Source: Micavibrio aeruginosavorus
GTDB lineage: Bacteria > Pseudomonadota > Alphaproteobacteria > Micavibrionales > Micavibrionaceae
Direction: 5' to 3'
DNA length: 64,000 bases
NCBI GenBank assembly: GCA_016432265.1
Contig: CP066681.1
Location: forward strand, 956,342 to 1,020,341
The notes beneath the pieces are model-generated. The model made no database searches and was not told the DNA's origin. It worked only from the letters and a program-made list of their open reading frames with translations. A program made the position numbers and the translations under genes. Below, in pieces: positions 10,409-19,793 of the stretch (position 1 is the first letter of the stretch; every line of letters begins with the position of its first letter).

Positions 10409-11548
10409 CTAATCCTTGAGGTCGCTCCATGCTTCCTTGATCTTGGAAAAGAATCCTGAAGATTCAGGGCTGTGCTTACCTTGGGAGTTGCCGCCGAAGG
10501 ATTTATCCAGCTCTTTCAGGAGATCCTGCTGCTTGCGGTTCAGGTTCATTGGCGTTTCGACCTGCACATCTATGAACAGGTCGCCAATGGCATCGGAACG
10601 CAAGACCGGCATGCCCTTGCCCTTGACTCTCAATTGCTGGCCGTTTTGCGTCCCCTCGGGGATTTTGACTTTGGTGCGGCTGCCATTGATGGTGGGGATT
10701 TCTATTTCTCCGCCAAGGGCTGCCGTCGTCATCGGGATCGGCACGCGGCAGTAGAGGTTGGCGCCGTCGCGCTTGAAGAGCTTGTGCGGCTTTACCGCCA
10801 GCAGGACGTAAAGGTCGCCAGCGGGGCCGCCGCGGAATCCGGCCTCTCCCTCTCCGGCCAAACGGATGCGGCGCCCGTTTTCCAGCCCTGCCGGAATTTT
10901 TACGCGCAGGGATTTCTCCTTGCGGATACGGCCCTGGCCGCTGCACTTGCTGCAGGGGTCGCGGATGATTTTTCCGGCTCCGCTGCAGGTGGGGCAAGTG
11001 CGCTCGATCGTAAAGAATCCTTGCTGCATGCGCATGCGTCCCTGTCCGTTACAGGCGGGACATTGTTCTTCACCGGTGCCGGCGGCAGCGCCTGATCCGT
11101 TGCATTTATCGCAGGTTTCATGGGTAGGAACCTTGATCGTGGTTTCAACGCCGGAAAAAGACTCTTCGAGCGTGATTTCCATCGTGTATTGCATGTCGGC
11201 GCCGCGCTGCGGCCCGGTGCGGTTGCCGCCCCGGTTCATCATGTCGCCGAACATATCCTCGAATATATCGCTGAAGGCGCCGCCGAAGCCGCTGAAACCA
11301 GCCCCGCTACCGCTGCCGCTTGCCATGTTGAGGCCATCGGCGCCGTAATGGTCGTAGGCGGCGCGTTTTTGCGGATCCTTCAGGATGTCATAGGCTTCGT
11401 TGACTTCCTTGAATTTGGCTTCTGCCGCCGGATCGTCCTTGTTACGATCCGGATGGTATTGCATGGCCAGTCTGCGGAATGCTTTTTTCAGATCGTCCTC
11501 GCTGGCCTTACGGTCAACGCCCAGTATCTGGTAATAATCCTTTGACAT
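10409..11548 (-). CDS. dnaJ: Chaperone DnaJ
   Basis: 379-aa co-chaperone that stimulates DnaK ATPase and delivers substrates. The J domain carries HPD (YHPDRN, about residue 33). A Gly/Phe-rich linker follows, then four zinc-binding CxxCxGxG repeats between residues 140 and 220 ([32 protein letters not shown]), then the two C-terminal substrate-binding beta domains. Full family length. It sits between dnaK and dapB on the same strand, with a stem-loop in the dnaK-dnaJ gap. Confidence 0.98.
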   Translation of the reverse strand: MSKDYYQILGVDRKASEDDLKKAFRRLAMQYHPDRNKDDPAAEAKFKEVNEAYDILKDPQKRAAYDHYGADGLNMASGSGSGAGFSGFGGAFSDIFEDMFGDMMNRGGNRTGPQRGADMQYTMEITLEESFSGVETTIKVPTHETCDKCNGSGAAAGTGEEQCPACNGQGRMRMQQGFFTIERTCPTCSGAGKIIRDPCSKCSGQGRIRKEKSLRVKIPAGLENGRRIRLAGEGEAGFRGGPAGDLYVLLAVKPHKLFKRDGANLYCRVPIPMTTAALGGEIEIPTINGSRTKVKIPEGTQNGQQLRVKGKGMPVLRSDAIGDLFIDVQVETPMNLNRKQQDLLKELDKSFGGNSQGKHSPESSGFFSKIKEAWSDLKD

Positions 11549-11572
11549 GATTTACCTTGAAATAGGAAAGAG

Positions 11573-11594
11573 CGGGGCCGTGATTCCGGCCCCG
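11573..11594 (-). terminator. Stem-loop in the dnaK-dnaJ gap
   Basis: 8-bp perfect GC-rich stem (CGGGGCCG / CGGCCCCG) with a 6-base loop, followed on the minus strand by CTCTTTCC. The pyrimidine run is weak, so it is more likely a partial terminator or a 3'-end stabiliser lowering dnaJ relative to dnaK than a full terminator. Confidence 0.5.
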
Positions 11595-11605
11595 TCCTTG
11601 TTTGG

Positions 11606-13534
11606 TTATTTCTTGTCGTTGTCGTCTTCAAGCTCGAAGTCGCTGAAGTCGGCGTCAACCACTTCGCCTTCCGCCGCCTGTTCCGGGGCGTCAGGATTTG
11701 CGTTATCAGCCGCGCCCGCCGCATTTTCCTGGGCTTTGCGGTAGGCGATTTCCCCCAGTTTCATGCTGGCTTGCATCAGCGTGTCCGTTTTTCCTTTGAT
11801 GCGATCTTTATCGTCGGAAGAAAGCACTGACTTAAGATCCGATATGGCCGACTCCACCTTGGCTTTTTCATCGGCCGGCACGCTGTCCCCCAGATCGGCA
11901 AGGGAACGCTCCGTCTGATGCAACATGGCCTCCGCCTGATTTTTGACGTCAACCAGTTCGCGCAGTTTTTTGTCTTCTTCGGCATGCTCCTCGGCGTCGC
12001 GCACCATTTTCTGGATATCGGCATCGGAGAGGCCGCCAGAGGCCTGAATGCGGATTTGTTGCTCCTTGCCAGTCGCCTTGTCCTTTGCCGTCACATGCAC
12101 GATGCCGTTGGCGTCGATATCGAACGTGACCTCGACCTGCGGCACGCCGCGTGGCGCCGAAGGAATGCCAACCAGATCGAACTGGCCCAGTATCTTGTTG
12201 TCGGCGGCCATCTCACGTTCGCCTTGATAAACCCGGATGGTCACGGCCGTCTGGTTGTCCTCAGCGGTCGAAAATACCTGCGATTTTTTGGTCGGGATCG
12301 TGGTGTTGCGGTCGATCAAGCGGGTAAACACGCCGCCCAGCGTTTCGATGCCGAGTGAAAGCGGTGTCACGTCGAGCAGCAGCACGTCCTTGACATCGCC
12401 TTTCAGGACGCCCCCCTGAATGGCGGCGCCATCGGCCACGACTTCGTCAGGGTTCACGCCTTTGTGCGGCTCCTTGCCGAAGAACTCTTTCACCGTCTCG
12501 ATGATCTTGGGCATGCGGGTCATGCCGCCGACGAGAACTACTTCATCGATGTCGGATGCTTTGACTCCTGCGTCTTTCATCGCCGCTTTCAGCGGGCCTG
12601 TGGTTTTTTTGATCAGGTCGTCAACCAAACTCTCGAGTTTTGCACGGCTCAACTTGATGTTCAGGTGTTTGGGGCCGGAAGCATCGGCGGTGATGAAGGG
12701 CAGATTGACTTCGGTCTGCATCGTTGATGACAGCTCGATTTTCGCCTTCTCGGCGGCTTCCTTGAGGCGCTGCAGCGCGAGTTTATCCTGGCGCAGGTCG
12801 ATGCCTTGTTCTTTCTTGAATTCGTCCGCAAGGTAATCGATGATTCGGGCATCGAAATCCTCACCGCCGAGGAATGTATCGCCGTTGGTGGATTTCACTT
12901 CGAATACGCCGTCGCCGATTTCAAGGATCGAGATATCGAACGTGCCCCCGCCCAAGTCATAAACGGCGATCGTGCCGTTCTTCTTCTTGTCGAGGCCATA
13001 GGCGAGCGCCGCTGCTGTCGGCTCATTGATGATGCGTAGAACTTCAAGTCCGGCGATTTTACCGGCGTCTTTGGTGGCTTGGCGCTGGCTGTCGTTGAAG
13101 TAAGCGGGAACAGTGATCACAGCCTGCGTCACCGTTTCGCCGAGATAGCTTTCAGCCGTCTCTTTCATCTTCTTCAGCACCATGGCCGAGATTTGCGCGG
13201 GCGCCTGCTTTTCGCCGTCAACTTCAACCCAGGCATCGCCATTGTCGCCGCGTATGATCTTGAACGGGGCTGTTTTGATCATTTTCTGCACATCGGGATC
13301 GTCGAAACGGCGGCCGATCAGGCGTTTGACGGCGTACAGCGTATTGTCAGGGTTTGTAACAGCCTGACGCTTGGCGGGCTGGCCCACCAGACGTTCGCCA
13401 TCCTTGGTGAAAGCGATCATCGAAGGAGTCGTGCGCGCCCCTTCGGCATTCTCAATAACACGGGGTTCTTTACCTTCCATGACAGCGACGCAGGAGTTGG
13501 TCGTGCCCAGGTCAATACCAATGACTTTGCTCAT
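11606..13534 (-). CDS. dnaK: Chaperone DnaK (Hsp70)
   Basis: 642-aa ATP-dependent chaperone. The N-terminal phosphate-binding motif [16 protein letters not shown], the second ATPase signature ([16 protein letters not shown]), the adenosine motif ([13 protein letters not shown]) and the linker [15 protein letters not shown] are all visible. The C-terminal lid ends in the acidic EEVD-like tail (ELEDDNDKK). Normal length. It has its own heat-shock type promoter about 200 bp upstream, between grpE and dnaK. Confidence 0.99.
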   Translation of the reverse strand: MSKVIGIDLGTTNSCVAVMEGKEPRVIENAEGARTTPSMIAFTKDGERLVGQPAKRQAVTNPDNTLYAVKRLIGRRFDDPDVQKMIKTAPFKIIRGDNGDAWVEVDGEKQAPAQISAMVLKKMKETAESYLGETVTQAVITVPAYFNDSQRQATKDAGKIAGLEVLRIINEPTAAALAYGLDKKKNGTIAVYDLGGGTFDISILEIGDGVFEVKSTNGDTFLGGEDFDARIIDYLADEFKKEQGIDLRQDKLALQRLKEAAEKAKIELSSTMQTEVNLPFITADASGPKHLNIKLSRAKLESLVDDLIKKTTGPLKAAMKDAGVKASDIDEVVLVGGMTRMPKIIETVKEFFGKEPHKGVNPDEVVADGAAIQGGVLKGDVKDVLLLDVTPLSLGIETLGGVFTRLIDRNTTIPTKKSQVFSTAEDNQTAVTIRVYQGEREMAADNKILGQFDLVGIPSAPRGVPQVEVTFDIDANGIVHVTAKDKATGKEQQIRIQASGGLSDADIQKMVRDAEEHAEEDKKLRELVDVKNQAEAMLHQTERSLADLGDSVPADEKAKVESAISDLKSVLSSDDKDRIKGKTDTLMQASMKLGEIAYRKAQENAAGAADNANPDAPEQAAEGEVVDADFSDFELEDDNDKK

Positions 13535-13734
13535 TTGCAGTTCCTCTTCTCAGTGTGGCAAATCCGTTGATGGCCCACCATTGGCACCATCGCGGTTCCC
13601 TTGCAAGCGGGGGTCTTTACAGATGCTTGGACTATAGCACAGAGCACCCCGAATACCAGAGGGGCAGATTCCAGAATCCCCATATATGCGGCAGATTGAC
13701 CGCTACAAAGGTCTTTCTGAAATTGCCTGTTTTT

Positions 13735-13763
13735 TATATAGGGATTTCGGGGGCACGATCAAG
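13735..13763 (-). promoter_or_regulatory. RpoH (sigma-32) promoter of dnaK
   Basis: Read on the minus strand: CTTG (13763-13760), 17 bases, CCTATATA (13742-13735). This fits the alphaproteobacterial heat-shock consensus CTTG-N17/18-CYTATNT very closely. It predicts a 5' leader of roughly 195 bases before the dnaK ATG. The leader (13535-13730) holds GC-rich segments able to pair and no gene. No CIRCE repeat is seen. Confidence 0.75.
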
Positions 13764-13795
13764 GGGGAAATAGGTAAAAAATCCTAAAAATAAGG

Positions 13796-14419
13796 TCAGG
13801 CTTGTGTATCAACGTTATGGGCCGAACCACCCTGGCCCTCATCCTTGGCTACGCCGACTCGGGCGGGCCGTAGCAGCCGATCATGCAGGATGTAGCCGGC
13901 GTCCACCAATTGGATGATGGTGCCGGCGGGTTTACCGGTGCCCGGCACTTCGAACATCACTTCGTGGAAGTGGGGGTTAAACGGTTCGTCGCGGGGCTCG
14001 ATTTTCTTGACGCCGTTCTTTTCAAACGTTTGCAGCAACTGGCGCTGCATGGCTTCCAGTCCGGCAATCATATTTTTAATACGGTCATCGCCCGAGGCTT
14101 TCAATTCATCGGGGATCGAATCTATGGCGCGCTTGAAATTGTCGGTGTAGTCGAGGATGTCGCGCGCGAAATTGGCGATGGCGTATTTGCTGGCGTCTTC
14201 ACGGTCTTTAATGGCGCGTTTGCGGGTGTTTTCGGCTTCCGCCAGTGCCCGCAATCCCTGATCCTTCATCGCTGCCAACTGTTGTTGCAATTCGGAAATT
14301 TGCAATAGAGCCTGTTCCAGCGGAGAAGGCGCTGCGCCTTGTGAAGACGCACTGCCTGCCGAGGAGAAGTCTTCCGGCTGCAGGGGATCGGGAATGCTTT
14401 CGGGGGAAACGTCGCTCAT
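13796..14419 (-). CDS. grpE: Nucleotide exchange factor GrpE
   Basis: 207-aa nucleotide exchange factor for DnaK. The acidic, Ser/Pro-rich N-terminus leads to a long coiled coil from about residue 35 (LLQISELQQQLAAMKDQGLR, then AEAENTRKRAIKDREDA). The C-terminal beta domain with the family motif (LHDRLLRPARVGVAK) lies near residue 180. The gene starts 12 bp after the stop of the upstream secreted protein, so the two are probably one transcript with hrcA. Confidence 0.97.
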   Translation of the reverse strand: MSDVSPESIPDPLQPEDFSSAGSASSQGAAPSPLEQALLQISELQQQLAAMKDQGLRALAEAENTRKRAIKDREDASKYAIANFARDILDYTDNFKRAIDSIPDELKASGDDRIKNMIAGLEAMQRQLLQTFEKNGVKKIEPRDEPFNPHFHEVMFEVPGTGKPAGTIIQLVDAGYILHDRLLRPARVGVAKDEGQGGSAHNVDTQA

Positions 14420-14431
14420 GCTTATCCGTTT

Positions 14432-15319
14432 CTATTCTGTCGGGCGCGGTCTGCGTATGTGCACAGCCAGAGGCTTCTGGATCGGTTCATCGGCCTCCAG
14501 GCCGAATTTGACACTGTCGACTGAAACATAGTCGAGCAGTTCGCCCTGCGCCTGAGAATAGCGATCACCCTTGGCCACATAGTAAAATGCGGTTTTATCC
14601 TTGAGAGGCGATTTAAATCCCGTCAGGTGATCTTCAAGCGGGCTTAAACCCCGGCTGGTGGCGAGGCGATCGACTTTCTCTCGCAAGTCTGCAAGCTCCT
14701 GCTCCGTCTTCGCCCCCGGCACGGAGAGAATAACCGTATTTTCAGGGTAGAACCAGACAGTACTGGGCACTGTTTTGATGTTGCCAACCTGCATATCGGC
14801 TAGCCCCTCGCGGGACAGGGCCGGCCACATGCGCACCCTTTGGTCGCTGAGTTCCAGATCGGCTTCGATTGGTTGTCCATGATACATAAACCTTATTTTT
14901 TCAATGCCCTTGGCCGCGAGCATGGCGCTGTCAAGGATAACCTTGGCGGTAGGAGGGGACATGGGTTTGTTGCAGGTCGTGCCCGTGCCTTTCAACTGAT
15001 CCCGCGAATCCAGTATGTAGTTGTGGTAAGTCAGGCGAAGAAAGTTGGCCAGATATTCGACTTCGACGGGAATCTGGCTGAGTTCGGCGCAACCTGATGA
15101 ATACGCGCCCCCCTCTTCGGCGTGGATGATAAATTGCCCCGGCATAAGGCTGACGTCCCGGGTCAATGTTATGTTAACATTGCGTAGCGGCTCCGGGTGA
15201 TACTGTTCTGAATAAGCAACCCCCTCGCTGTCCAGCGTTTGAGCCTGTGCCGGCAGAGCATACCCGGCCAGACCAAGCCCCATACATATGGTGGAAACGA
15301 GCAAATTGCGCTTTAACAT
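14432..15319 (-). CDS. Secreted protein of unknown function in the heat-shock cluster
   Basis: 295 aa with a clear signal peptide, cleavage expected after ALPAQA near residue 26. The mature part has two Cys (CAELS and TTCNKP regions) that could form a disulfide, and a mostly beta-looking sequence. There are no lipobox or membrane segments, so it is probably periplasmic. It lies between hrcA (108 bp upstream) and grpE (12 bp downstream), an unusual insertion in this cluster. I do not recognise the family. A role in envelope stress would be a guess from position only. Confidence 0.75.
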   Translation of the reverse strand: MLKRNLLVSTICMGLGLAGYALPAQAQTLDSEGVAYSEQYHPEPLRNVNITLTRDVSLMPGQFIIHAEEGGAYSSGCAELSQIPVEVEYLANFLRLTYHNYILDSRDQLKGTGTTCNKPMSPPTAKVILDSAMLAAKGIEKIRFMYHGQPIEADLELSDQRVRMWPALSREGLADMQVGNIKTVPSTVWFYPENTVILSVPGAKTEQELADLREKVDRLATSRGLSPLEDHLTGFKSPLKDKTAFYYVAKGDRYSQAQGELLDYVSVDSVKFGLEADEPIQKPLAVHIRRPRPTE

Positions 15320-15427
15320 TCTTGGCGACCCTTCCGGAAAACAGTCAATAGATGCCTTAGTCTAGCGGGAAACGGGGGAGGAGGTAAATCCCAAAAAACC
15401 GGCTATCCCGAAGGCTTTACAAGAGTC

Positions 15428-16468
15428 CTAGCTTTCAAGGATGCGGGTCATCACCCGTGAGGTATAATCGACCAGAGGAATAATCCGTTTGTAATTGAGG
15501 CGGGTGGGGCCGATGACGCCGATAGCTCCGATAATCCGGTTTTCCGTGGTTTTGTAAGGAGAAATGACCATCGACCAGCCGGAATGCTCGAACATGGTGT
15601 TTTCGGTGCCGATATAGATTTGCACGCCGTCGGCTTGCTGCGCCGCTCCCAGCAGGCGCATCATGGTTTCCTGTTCCTCAAGTGCGGCCAGTAACTGGCG
15701 GGCGCGCTCAAGATCCTCGATGGCCTTGACGTCTTCCAGCAGTCTGGATTGTCCGCGGATGATGATATTGCCGCTGAAGTCCTCAACAGCGGGGGTCATC
15801 GACAGGCCGCGTTGCACAAGTTCTGCCGTGATCTGGTCGAGTTGGGCTTTGTTTTCGGCCATGTCGCGTTCAATATCCTGTTGAGCCTCGGGCAGGGTTT
15901 TTCCGGCGATCTGGCGATTGATGTAATTTGAAGCCGCTGTAAGGGCAAAGTCGCTTGTTTCGGGCGGTATGCCCATGACCCGGTTTTCAACGGTGTTGTC
16001 GTGCAGAACCATCACCAGTAGCGCACGTCCGCTGTCAAGCCTGACGAATTGCATATGCCGCACGGGTTTGTCTGTTTTCGGGGCGATAATCAGGCTGGCG
16101 GCGGATGACAGGCCCGAGAGCATTGTCGTCGCCCGCTCCATCACCGCGTTCATCGAGCTGCCGCTGGCCCGGCACTGGGCTTCGATTGCGCCGCGATCCT
16201 CAGGGCTTAAATTGCCGATTTCCATCAATCCGTCGATGTAAAGCCTCAAGCCTTGCGCCGTAGGCAAGCGCCCGGCGGAGGTGTGCGGTGCGTAGAGCAG
16301 CCCGCTGTCTTCGAGGTCGGCCATGACGTTGCGGATCGTGGCGGGGGAAAGGGTCATCTCCAGATGGCGGGCAATCGTGCGGGAACCGACAGGTTCCCCT
16401 GTCTCCATGTAGGTGTCGACGACATAACGTAAAATCGCCTGCGCCCGCTGGTTGAGATCATTGATCAT
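15428..16468 (-). CDS. hrcA: Heat-inducible transcription repressor HrcA
   Basis: 346-aa repressor of class I heat-shock genes. The N-terminal winged helix includes ETGEPVGSRTIA and LSPATIRNVMADLEDSGLL, with the HTSAGRLPT signature at about residues 61-69. The GAF-like dimerisation domain and the C-terminal PTRLNYKRIIPLVDY motif follow. It normally binds CIRCE elements with GroEL as co-factor. I see no CIRCE element in this window, so its targets (for example groESL) are probably elsewhere. Divergent from the rph-rdgB-hemW block, as in many alphaproteobacteria. Confidence 0.97.
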   Translation of the reverse strand: MINDLNQRAQAILRYVVDTYMETGEPVGSRTIARHLEMTLSPATIRNVMADLEDSGLLYAPHTSAGRLPTAQGLRLYIDGLMEIGNLSPEDRGAIEAQCRASGSSMNAVMERATTMLSGLSSAASLIIAPKTDKPVRHMQFVRLDSGRALLVMVLHDNTVENRVMGIPPETSDFALTAASNYINRQIAGKTLPEAQQDIERDMAENKAQLDQITAELVQRGLSMTPAVEDFSGNIIIRGQSRLLEDVKAIEDLERARQLLAALEEQETMMRLLGAAQQADGVQIYIGTENTMFEHSGWSMVISPYKTTENRIIGAIGVIGPTRLNYKRIIPLVDYTSRVMTRILES

Positions 16469-16570
16469 GGGAGAAACTTAGGCGCTATCCTGTAAAGATT
16501 CAATCGGTTGGAGCTTGTATAAAAAATAATTGGAATTTATTCCTATTCGTTGTAAACTGAAAATCAGTAG

Positions 16571-16605
16571 CGCCCCCTTTGTGCAGACAATGGGGGCGTT
16601 TTTAT
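16571..16605 (+). terminator. Strong rho-independent terminator with no upstream gene
   Basis: CGCCCCC-T-TTGT-GCAG-ACAA-T-GGGGGCG followed by TTTTTATT on the plus strand, a long near-perfect hairpin. There is no T-run on the minus side, so it acts on plus-strand transcripts. The only plus-strand sequence before it is the ~100 bp facing hrcA. It either ends a small RNA or is an attenuator for the AT-rich gene that starts 20-80 bp downstream. Confidence 0.7.
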
Positions 16606-16623
16606 TAACTGGAATGTTTTATT

Positions 16624-17279
16624 ATGAAGAACGAATTTAAAAGAGAAGCTGACCACAAAGTGATTGTTACAGATGGGATGCACAATGGCTTTTGTAAATG
16701 AGAAAAGTAAGGATGGGAGGCGTAAAACAGTTGATTACAATCGAGGGTTAATTTTAGTCTGCATGGAAAGAGGGCGGCCAGAAAAACCTTACATTTTTGA
16801 ACTAACTTATTCCGATCAGAAAATTAAGTTCTATGCAGAATGTAAACTAGAACAAACACCGTCCAACACCCAAAAGATAACCTGGAAGGTTACTGATGTT
16901 ATGTTTCCTGATGCGGAAAATCTGGATCATGGCGCAGTTATGCGGATTATCCAAGAAGGCCTAGTCGCATATGGTTTTTCGGGGCGCAAAGAGCATATCG
17001 ATTCCGTACATGTGACTCTGTCTGGCCGCTGGTGATACATATAAGGATATCGTTTATTCTGCCTTTCTAGAAGCCGCATTAAAGCATTTTGGGACTTTCA
17101 CTGCCTACTTGGCCACAGAAACAAATGGCCTCCTTAATGCTCTGAAAGCCGCCATGGGAGAAAATGTATGTTTTCTTACTCTGAACATCCCCGTCTCGTC
17201 GTCCACAGCACTTCCGATTGACAATGTTCGCTATATTCGCCACTGTGGCCGCGATTTCATTGAAAAAGAAGGATTTTAA
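16624..17279 (+). pseudogene. AT-rich unknown gene broken by frame changes
   Basis: Three overlapping frames tile this stretch. A 25-codon opening runs 16624-16701. A main frame runs from 16673 or 16685 to TGA at 17033-17035 (about 117 aa, ending SGRW). A third frame is open from 17016 to TAA at 17277-17279 and has no ATG over its first 40 codons; from 17034 it adds 81 coding-looking residues. Each step is a +1 shift, and together they read like one protein of about 220 aa. AAGGA for rph overlaps its end. It is AT-rich compared with its neighbours. Most likely a decaying acquired gene; programmed frameshifting at TGG-TGA-T is the alternative. No family recognised. Confidence 0.55.
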
Positions 17280-17282
17280 CCA

Positions 17283-18032
17283 GTGAATAGCCCGGTTCCC
17301 GCCCTTGTGCCCTTTTCCCGCCCTTCCGGCCGCGAAGCTTCAGTTTTGCGCGCTGTCGAAATCGTGACGGGCGTTTCCAAGCATGCCGAAGGTTCGGCGC
17401 TGGTGAAATTTGGTGATACGCATGTTTTGTGCACGGCGACGGTCGAGGAAAAAGTGCCGGGCTGGATGAAGAATACCGGCAAGGGCTGGGTTACGGCGGA
17501 ATATGGCATGTTGCCGCGCTCTACGCACCAGCGCATCGACCGCGAAGCCGCGAAGGGCCGTCAATCAGGCCGCACGCAGGAAATCCAGCGCCTGATCGGG
17601 CGTGCGCTGCGCTCCGTCGTCGATATGGAGAAAATGGGCGAGCGCCAGGTGCGCATCGACTGCGACGTTATCCAGGCTGATGGCGGAACAAGGACGGCGG
17701 CCATCACAGGGTCTTACGTCGCGCTTTACAAGGCTTTTGAATACGTCAAGGCGTTGGGTTGGCTGGGTGAAATGCCGTTTAAAGACAGCGTGTCGGCGAT
17801 CTCCTGCGGTATCTGGCAGGGCAAGCCCGTGCTGGATCTCGACTATGCCGAAGACTCGGAGGCCGAGACCGATGCGAATTTCGTGCTGACGGGCTCAGGG
17901 AAAATCGTCGAACTGCAAGGCACGGCGGAGCGTGACCCGTTCGATGAGACGATGTTCCTTGAAATGCTTAATCTGGCGCGCAAGGGTTGTGCTGAGTTGA
18001 CGGCCCTTCAGAAAAAGGCGCTGGGCCTGTGA
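17283..18032 (+). CDS. rph: Ribonuclease PH
   Basis: 249-aa phosphorolytic 3'-5' exoribonuclease that trims tRNA 3' ends. Family motifs: [37 protein letters not shown] (phosphate and RNA contacts), [26 protein letters not shown] and the C-terminal ELQGTAE segment. The start is GTG at 17283 with AAGGA 8-12 bases upstream inside the broken gene. It heads the rph-rdgB-hemW operon; rdgB follows after 3 bp. Confidence 0.97.
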   Translation: MNSPVPALVPFSRPSGREASVLRAVEIVTGVSKHAEGSALVKFGDTHVLCTATVEEKVPGWMKNTGKGWVTAEYGMLPRSTHQRIDREAAKGRQSGRTQEIQRLIGRALRSVVDMEKMGERQVRIDCDVIQADGGTRTAAITGSYVALYKAFEYVKALGWLGEMPFKDSVSAISCGIWQGKPVLDLDYAEDSEAETDANFVLTGSGKIVELQGTAERDPFDETMFLEMLNLARKGCAELTALQKKALGL

Positions 18033-18035
18033 TCG

Positions 18036-18638
18036 ATGAGCGTTGCGCGTAAATTCTCCGGCGATAGACTGATCGTTGCCACCCATAACAAGGGCAAGAT
18101 CGCTGAATTTGCAGCCTTGCTGGGGGATTATGTGCGCGAATTTCCGGGGGTCGGCGATTTGAATCTGCCGGAACCGGAGGAAACGGGTGCGACTTTCCTT
18201 GAAAACGCGACGATCAAGGCGCTGGCCGCCGCGCAGGCAGCGGGCTGCCCGGCGTTGGCTGATGATAGCGGTCTGTGTGTGAATGGGCTGGGTGGGCAGC
18301 CGGGCGTTTATACTGCTGATTGGGCGGGTGTGCCGCGGGATTTTGTTAAGGCCATGCGGCGCGTTCATGATGAACTGGGCCATAACCCGGATCGTTCCGC
18401 CTATTTTATTTCTGTTTTGGCGCTGGCGTGGCCGGATGGTCATATCGAGCATGTCGAAGGGCGGGTTAACGGCACGCTGGTTTGGCCTGCACGAGGGGCA
18501 GGCGGTCACGGATATGACCCGATATTCGTACCCGAAGGCCGTGACCGGACGTTTGCTGAAATGGTGTTTGAAGAGAAGGGCCAGATCAGCCATCGGGGCC
18601 GTGCCTTTGCCGCCCTCATAGAAAAATGTTTCCGCTGA
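18036..18638 (+). CDS. rdgB: Non-canonical purine NTP pyrophosphatase (RdgB/HAM1)
   Basis: 200-aa house-cleaning enzyme hydrolysing dITP, ITP and XTP to monophosphates. The N-terminal substrate motif VATHNKGKIAEF is at residues 11-22; LADDSGLCVNGLGGQPG and the SHRGRAFAAL segment near the end are diagnostic. It starts 3 bp after rph, and its TGA overlaps the hemW ATG (TGATG), indicating coupling. Confidence 0.97.
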   Translation: MSVARKFSGDRLIVATHNKGKIAEFAALLGDYVREFPGVGDLNLPEPEETGATFLENATIKALAAAQAAGCPALADDSGLCVNGLGGQPGVYTADWAGVPRDFVKAMRRVHDELGHNPDRSAYFISVLALAWPDGHIEHVEGRVNGTLVWPARGAGGHGYDPIFVPEGRDRTFAEMVFEEKGQISHRGRAFAALIEKCFR

Positions 18639-19777
18639 TGTTCGGGATTTATGTCCATTGGCCGTTCTGTGCCTCCAAATGCCCGTACTGTGATTTTAAC
18701 TCTCACGTGCGCGATGCTGTCGACCATGCGGCGTGGCGTGATGCCTATATTCGGGAAATTAATTACTACGCGATGCTTGCCCCCGGGCGTACCGTAACTT
18801 CGATCTTTTTCGGGGGTGGGACTCCCTCCTTGATGGAGCCGGAAACGGTCAAAGTTGTGATCGACCAGATTGAGAAGTCATGGCCGTGCGATCCGGATAT
18901 GGAGATTACCCTTGAGGCCAACCCGACATCGGTGGAGGCGGCGAAACTCAAAAGCTTCCGTGAGGCGGGAGTGAATCGTGTCTCAATCGGCGTGCAATCC
19001 CTGCGCGATGAAAGCCTTAGCTTCCTTGGTCGCAAGCATGACCGCAATGAAGCGCTAAAATCCATTGATTTGGCTAAAGAAAACTTTGAACGCTTCAGTT
19101 TTGACCTGATGTATGCGCGACCTCAGCAAAAAGTGAGTGATTGGGTGCAAGAGCTTGAAGAGGCTGTGAATTTATCGGTTGGGCATCTATCGCTTTATCA
19201 GTTGACGATTGAAGAGGGAACGCCCTTTCATACATGGCACGCACGCGGCGATTTTATGATGCCATCAGAAGATCTTGGCGGAGAGTTCTATGAAATAACA
19301 CAAAGTATTCTGGGCGCTGCCGGGTTGCCTGCGTACGAGATTTCCAACCACGCGAAGCCGGGGCAGGAGTCACGGCATAACCTGACCTACTGGCGCTATA
19401 CCGACTATGTCGGGATCGGGCCGGGGGCGCATGGCCGCCTGACCTTGAATGACGACAAGGTTGCCACCCGTGGACACCGCGTGCCGGAAATCTGGATGGA
19501 GCGTGTTATGGAATCCGGCCACGGCAGCCACGATCATGAAGTGGTGACACCGGAGCAGCGCTGGATGGAATCCTTAATGATGGGGATGCGCCTGCGCGAG
19601 GGCGTGCCGTTTGCCCGACTGGAATCGGAATCCGGAAAATCAATTGATGATATCCTCGATCCACGCAAATTGAAGGCCTTATCTGAGGAGGGGCTGATTA
19701 CTCTCTCAGGCGATGACATAAAACCCACCACGGCGGGGATGCAGCGGCTCAATGGGGTGTTTAGATACCTTTTATAG
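18638..19777 (+). CDS. hemW: Heme chaperone HemW (radical SAM, HemN-like)
   Basis: 379-aa radical-SAM family protein related to oxygen-independent coproporphyrinogen oxidase; family members act in heme trafficking. The 4Fe-4S motif CASKCPYCDF is at residues 12-21 and GGGTPSL follows; the CxxxCxYC form with Lys rather than Arg marks the HemW branch. The HemN-type C-terminal domain (MEsLMMGMRLREGV) is complete. The ATG at 18638 shares bases with the rdgB stop; an in-frame ATG at 18626 would add four residues. It ends 16 bp from the converging gene. Confidence 0.93.
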   Translation: MFGIYVHWPFCASKCPYCDFNSHVRDAVDHAAWRDAYIREINYYAMLAPGRTVTSIFFGGGTPSLMEPETVKVVIDQIEKSWPCDPDMEITLEANPTSVEAAKLKSFREAGVNRVSIGVQSLRDESLSFLGRKHDRNEALKSIDLAKENFERFSFDLMYARPQQKVSDWVQELEEAVNLSVGHLSLYQLTIEEGTPFHTWHARGDFMMPSEDLGGEFYEITQSILGAAGLPAYEISNHAKPGQESRHNLTYWRYTDYVGIGPGAHGRLTLNDDKVATRGHRVPEIWMERVMESGHGSHDHEVVTPEQRWMESLMMGMRLREGVPFARLESESGKSIDDILDPRKLKALSEEGLITLSGDDIKPTTAGMQRLNGVFRYLL

Positions 19778-19793
19778 ATAGAATGACCACAGG

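Noticed and set aside
11549-16468. CIRCE operator (TTAGCACTC-N9-GAGTGCTAA) for HrcA
   Set aside because: I looked through the leaders of dnaK, grpE and hrcA and found no such repeat.
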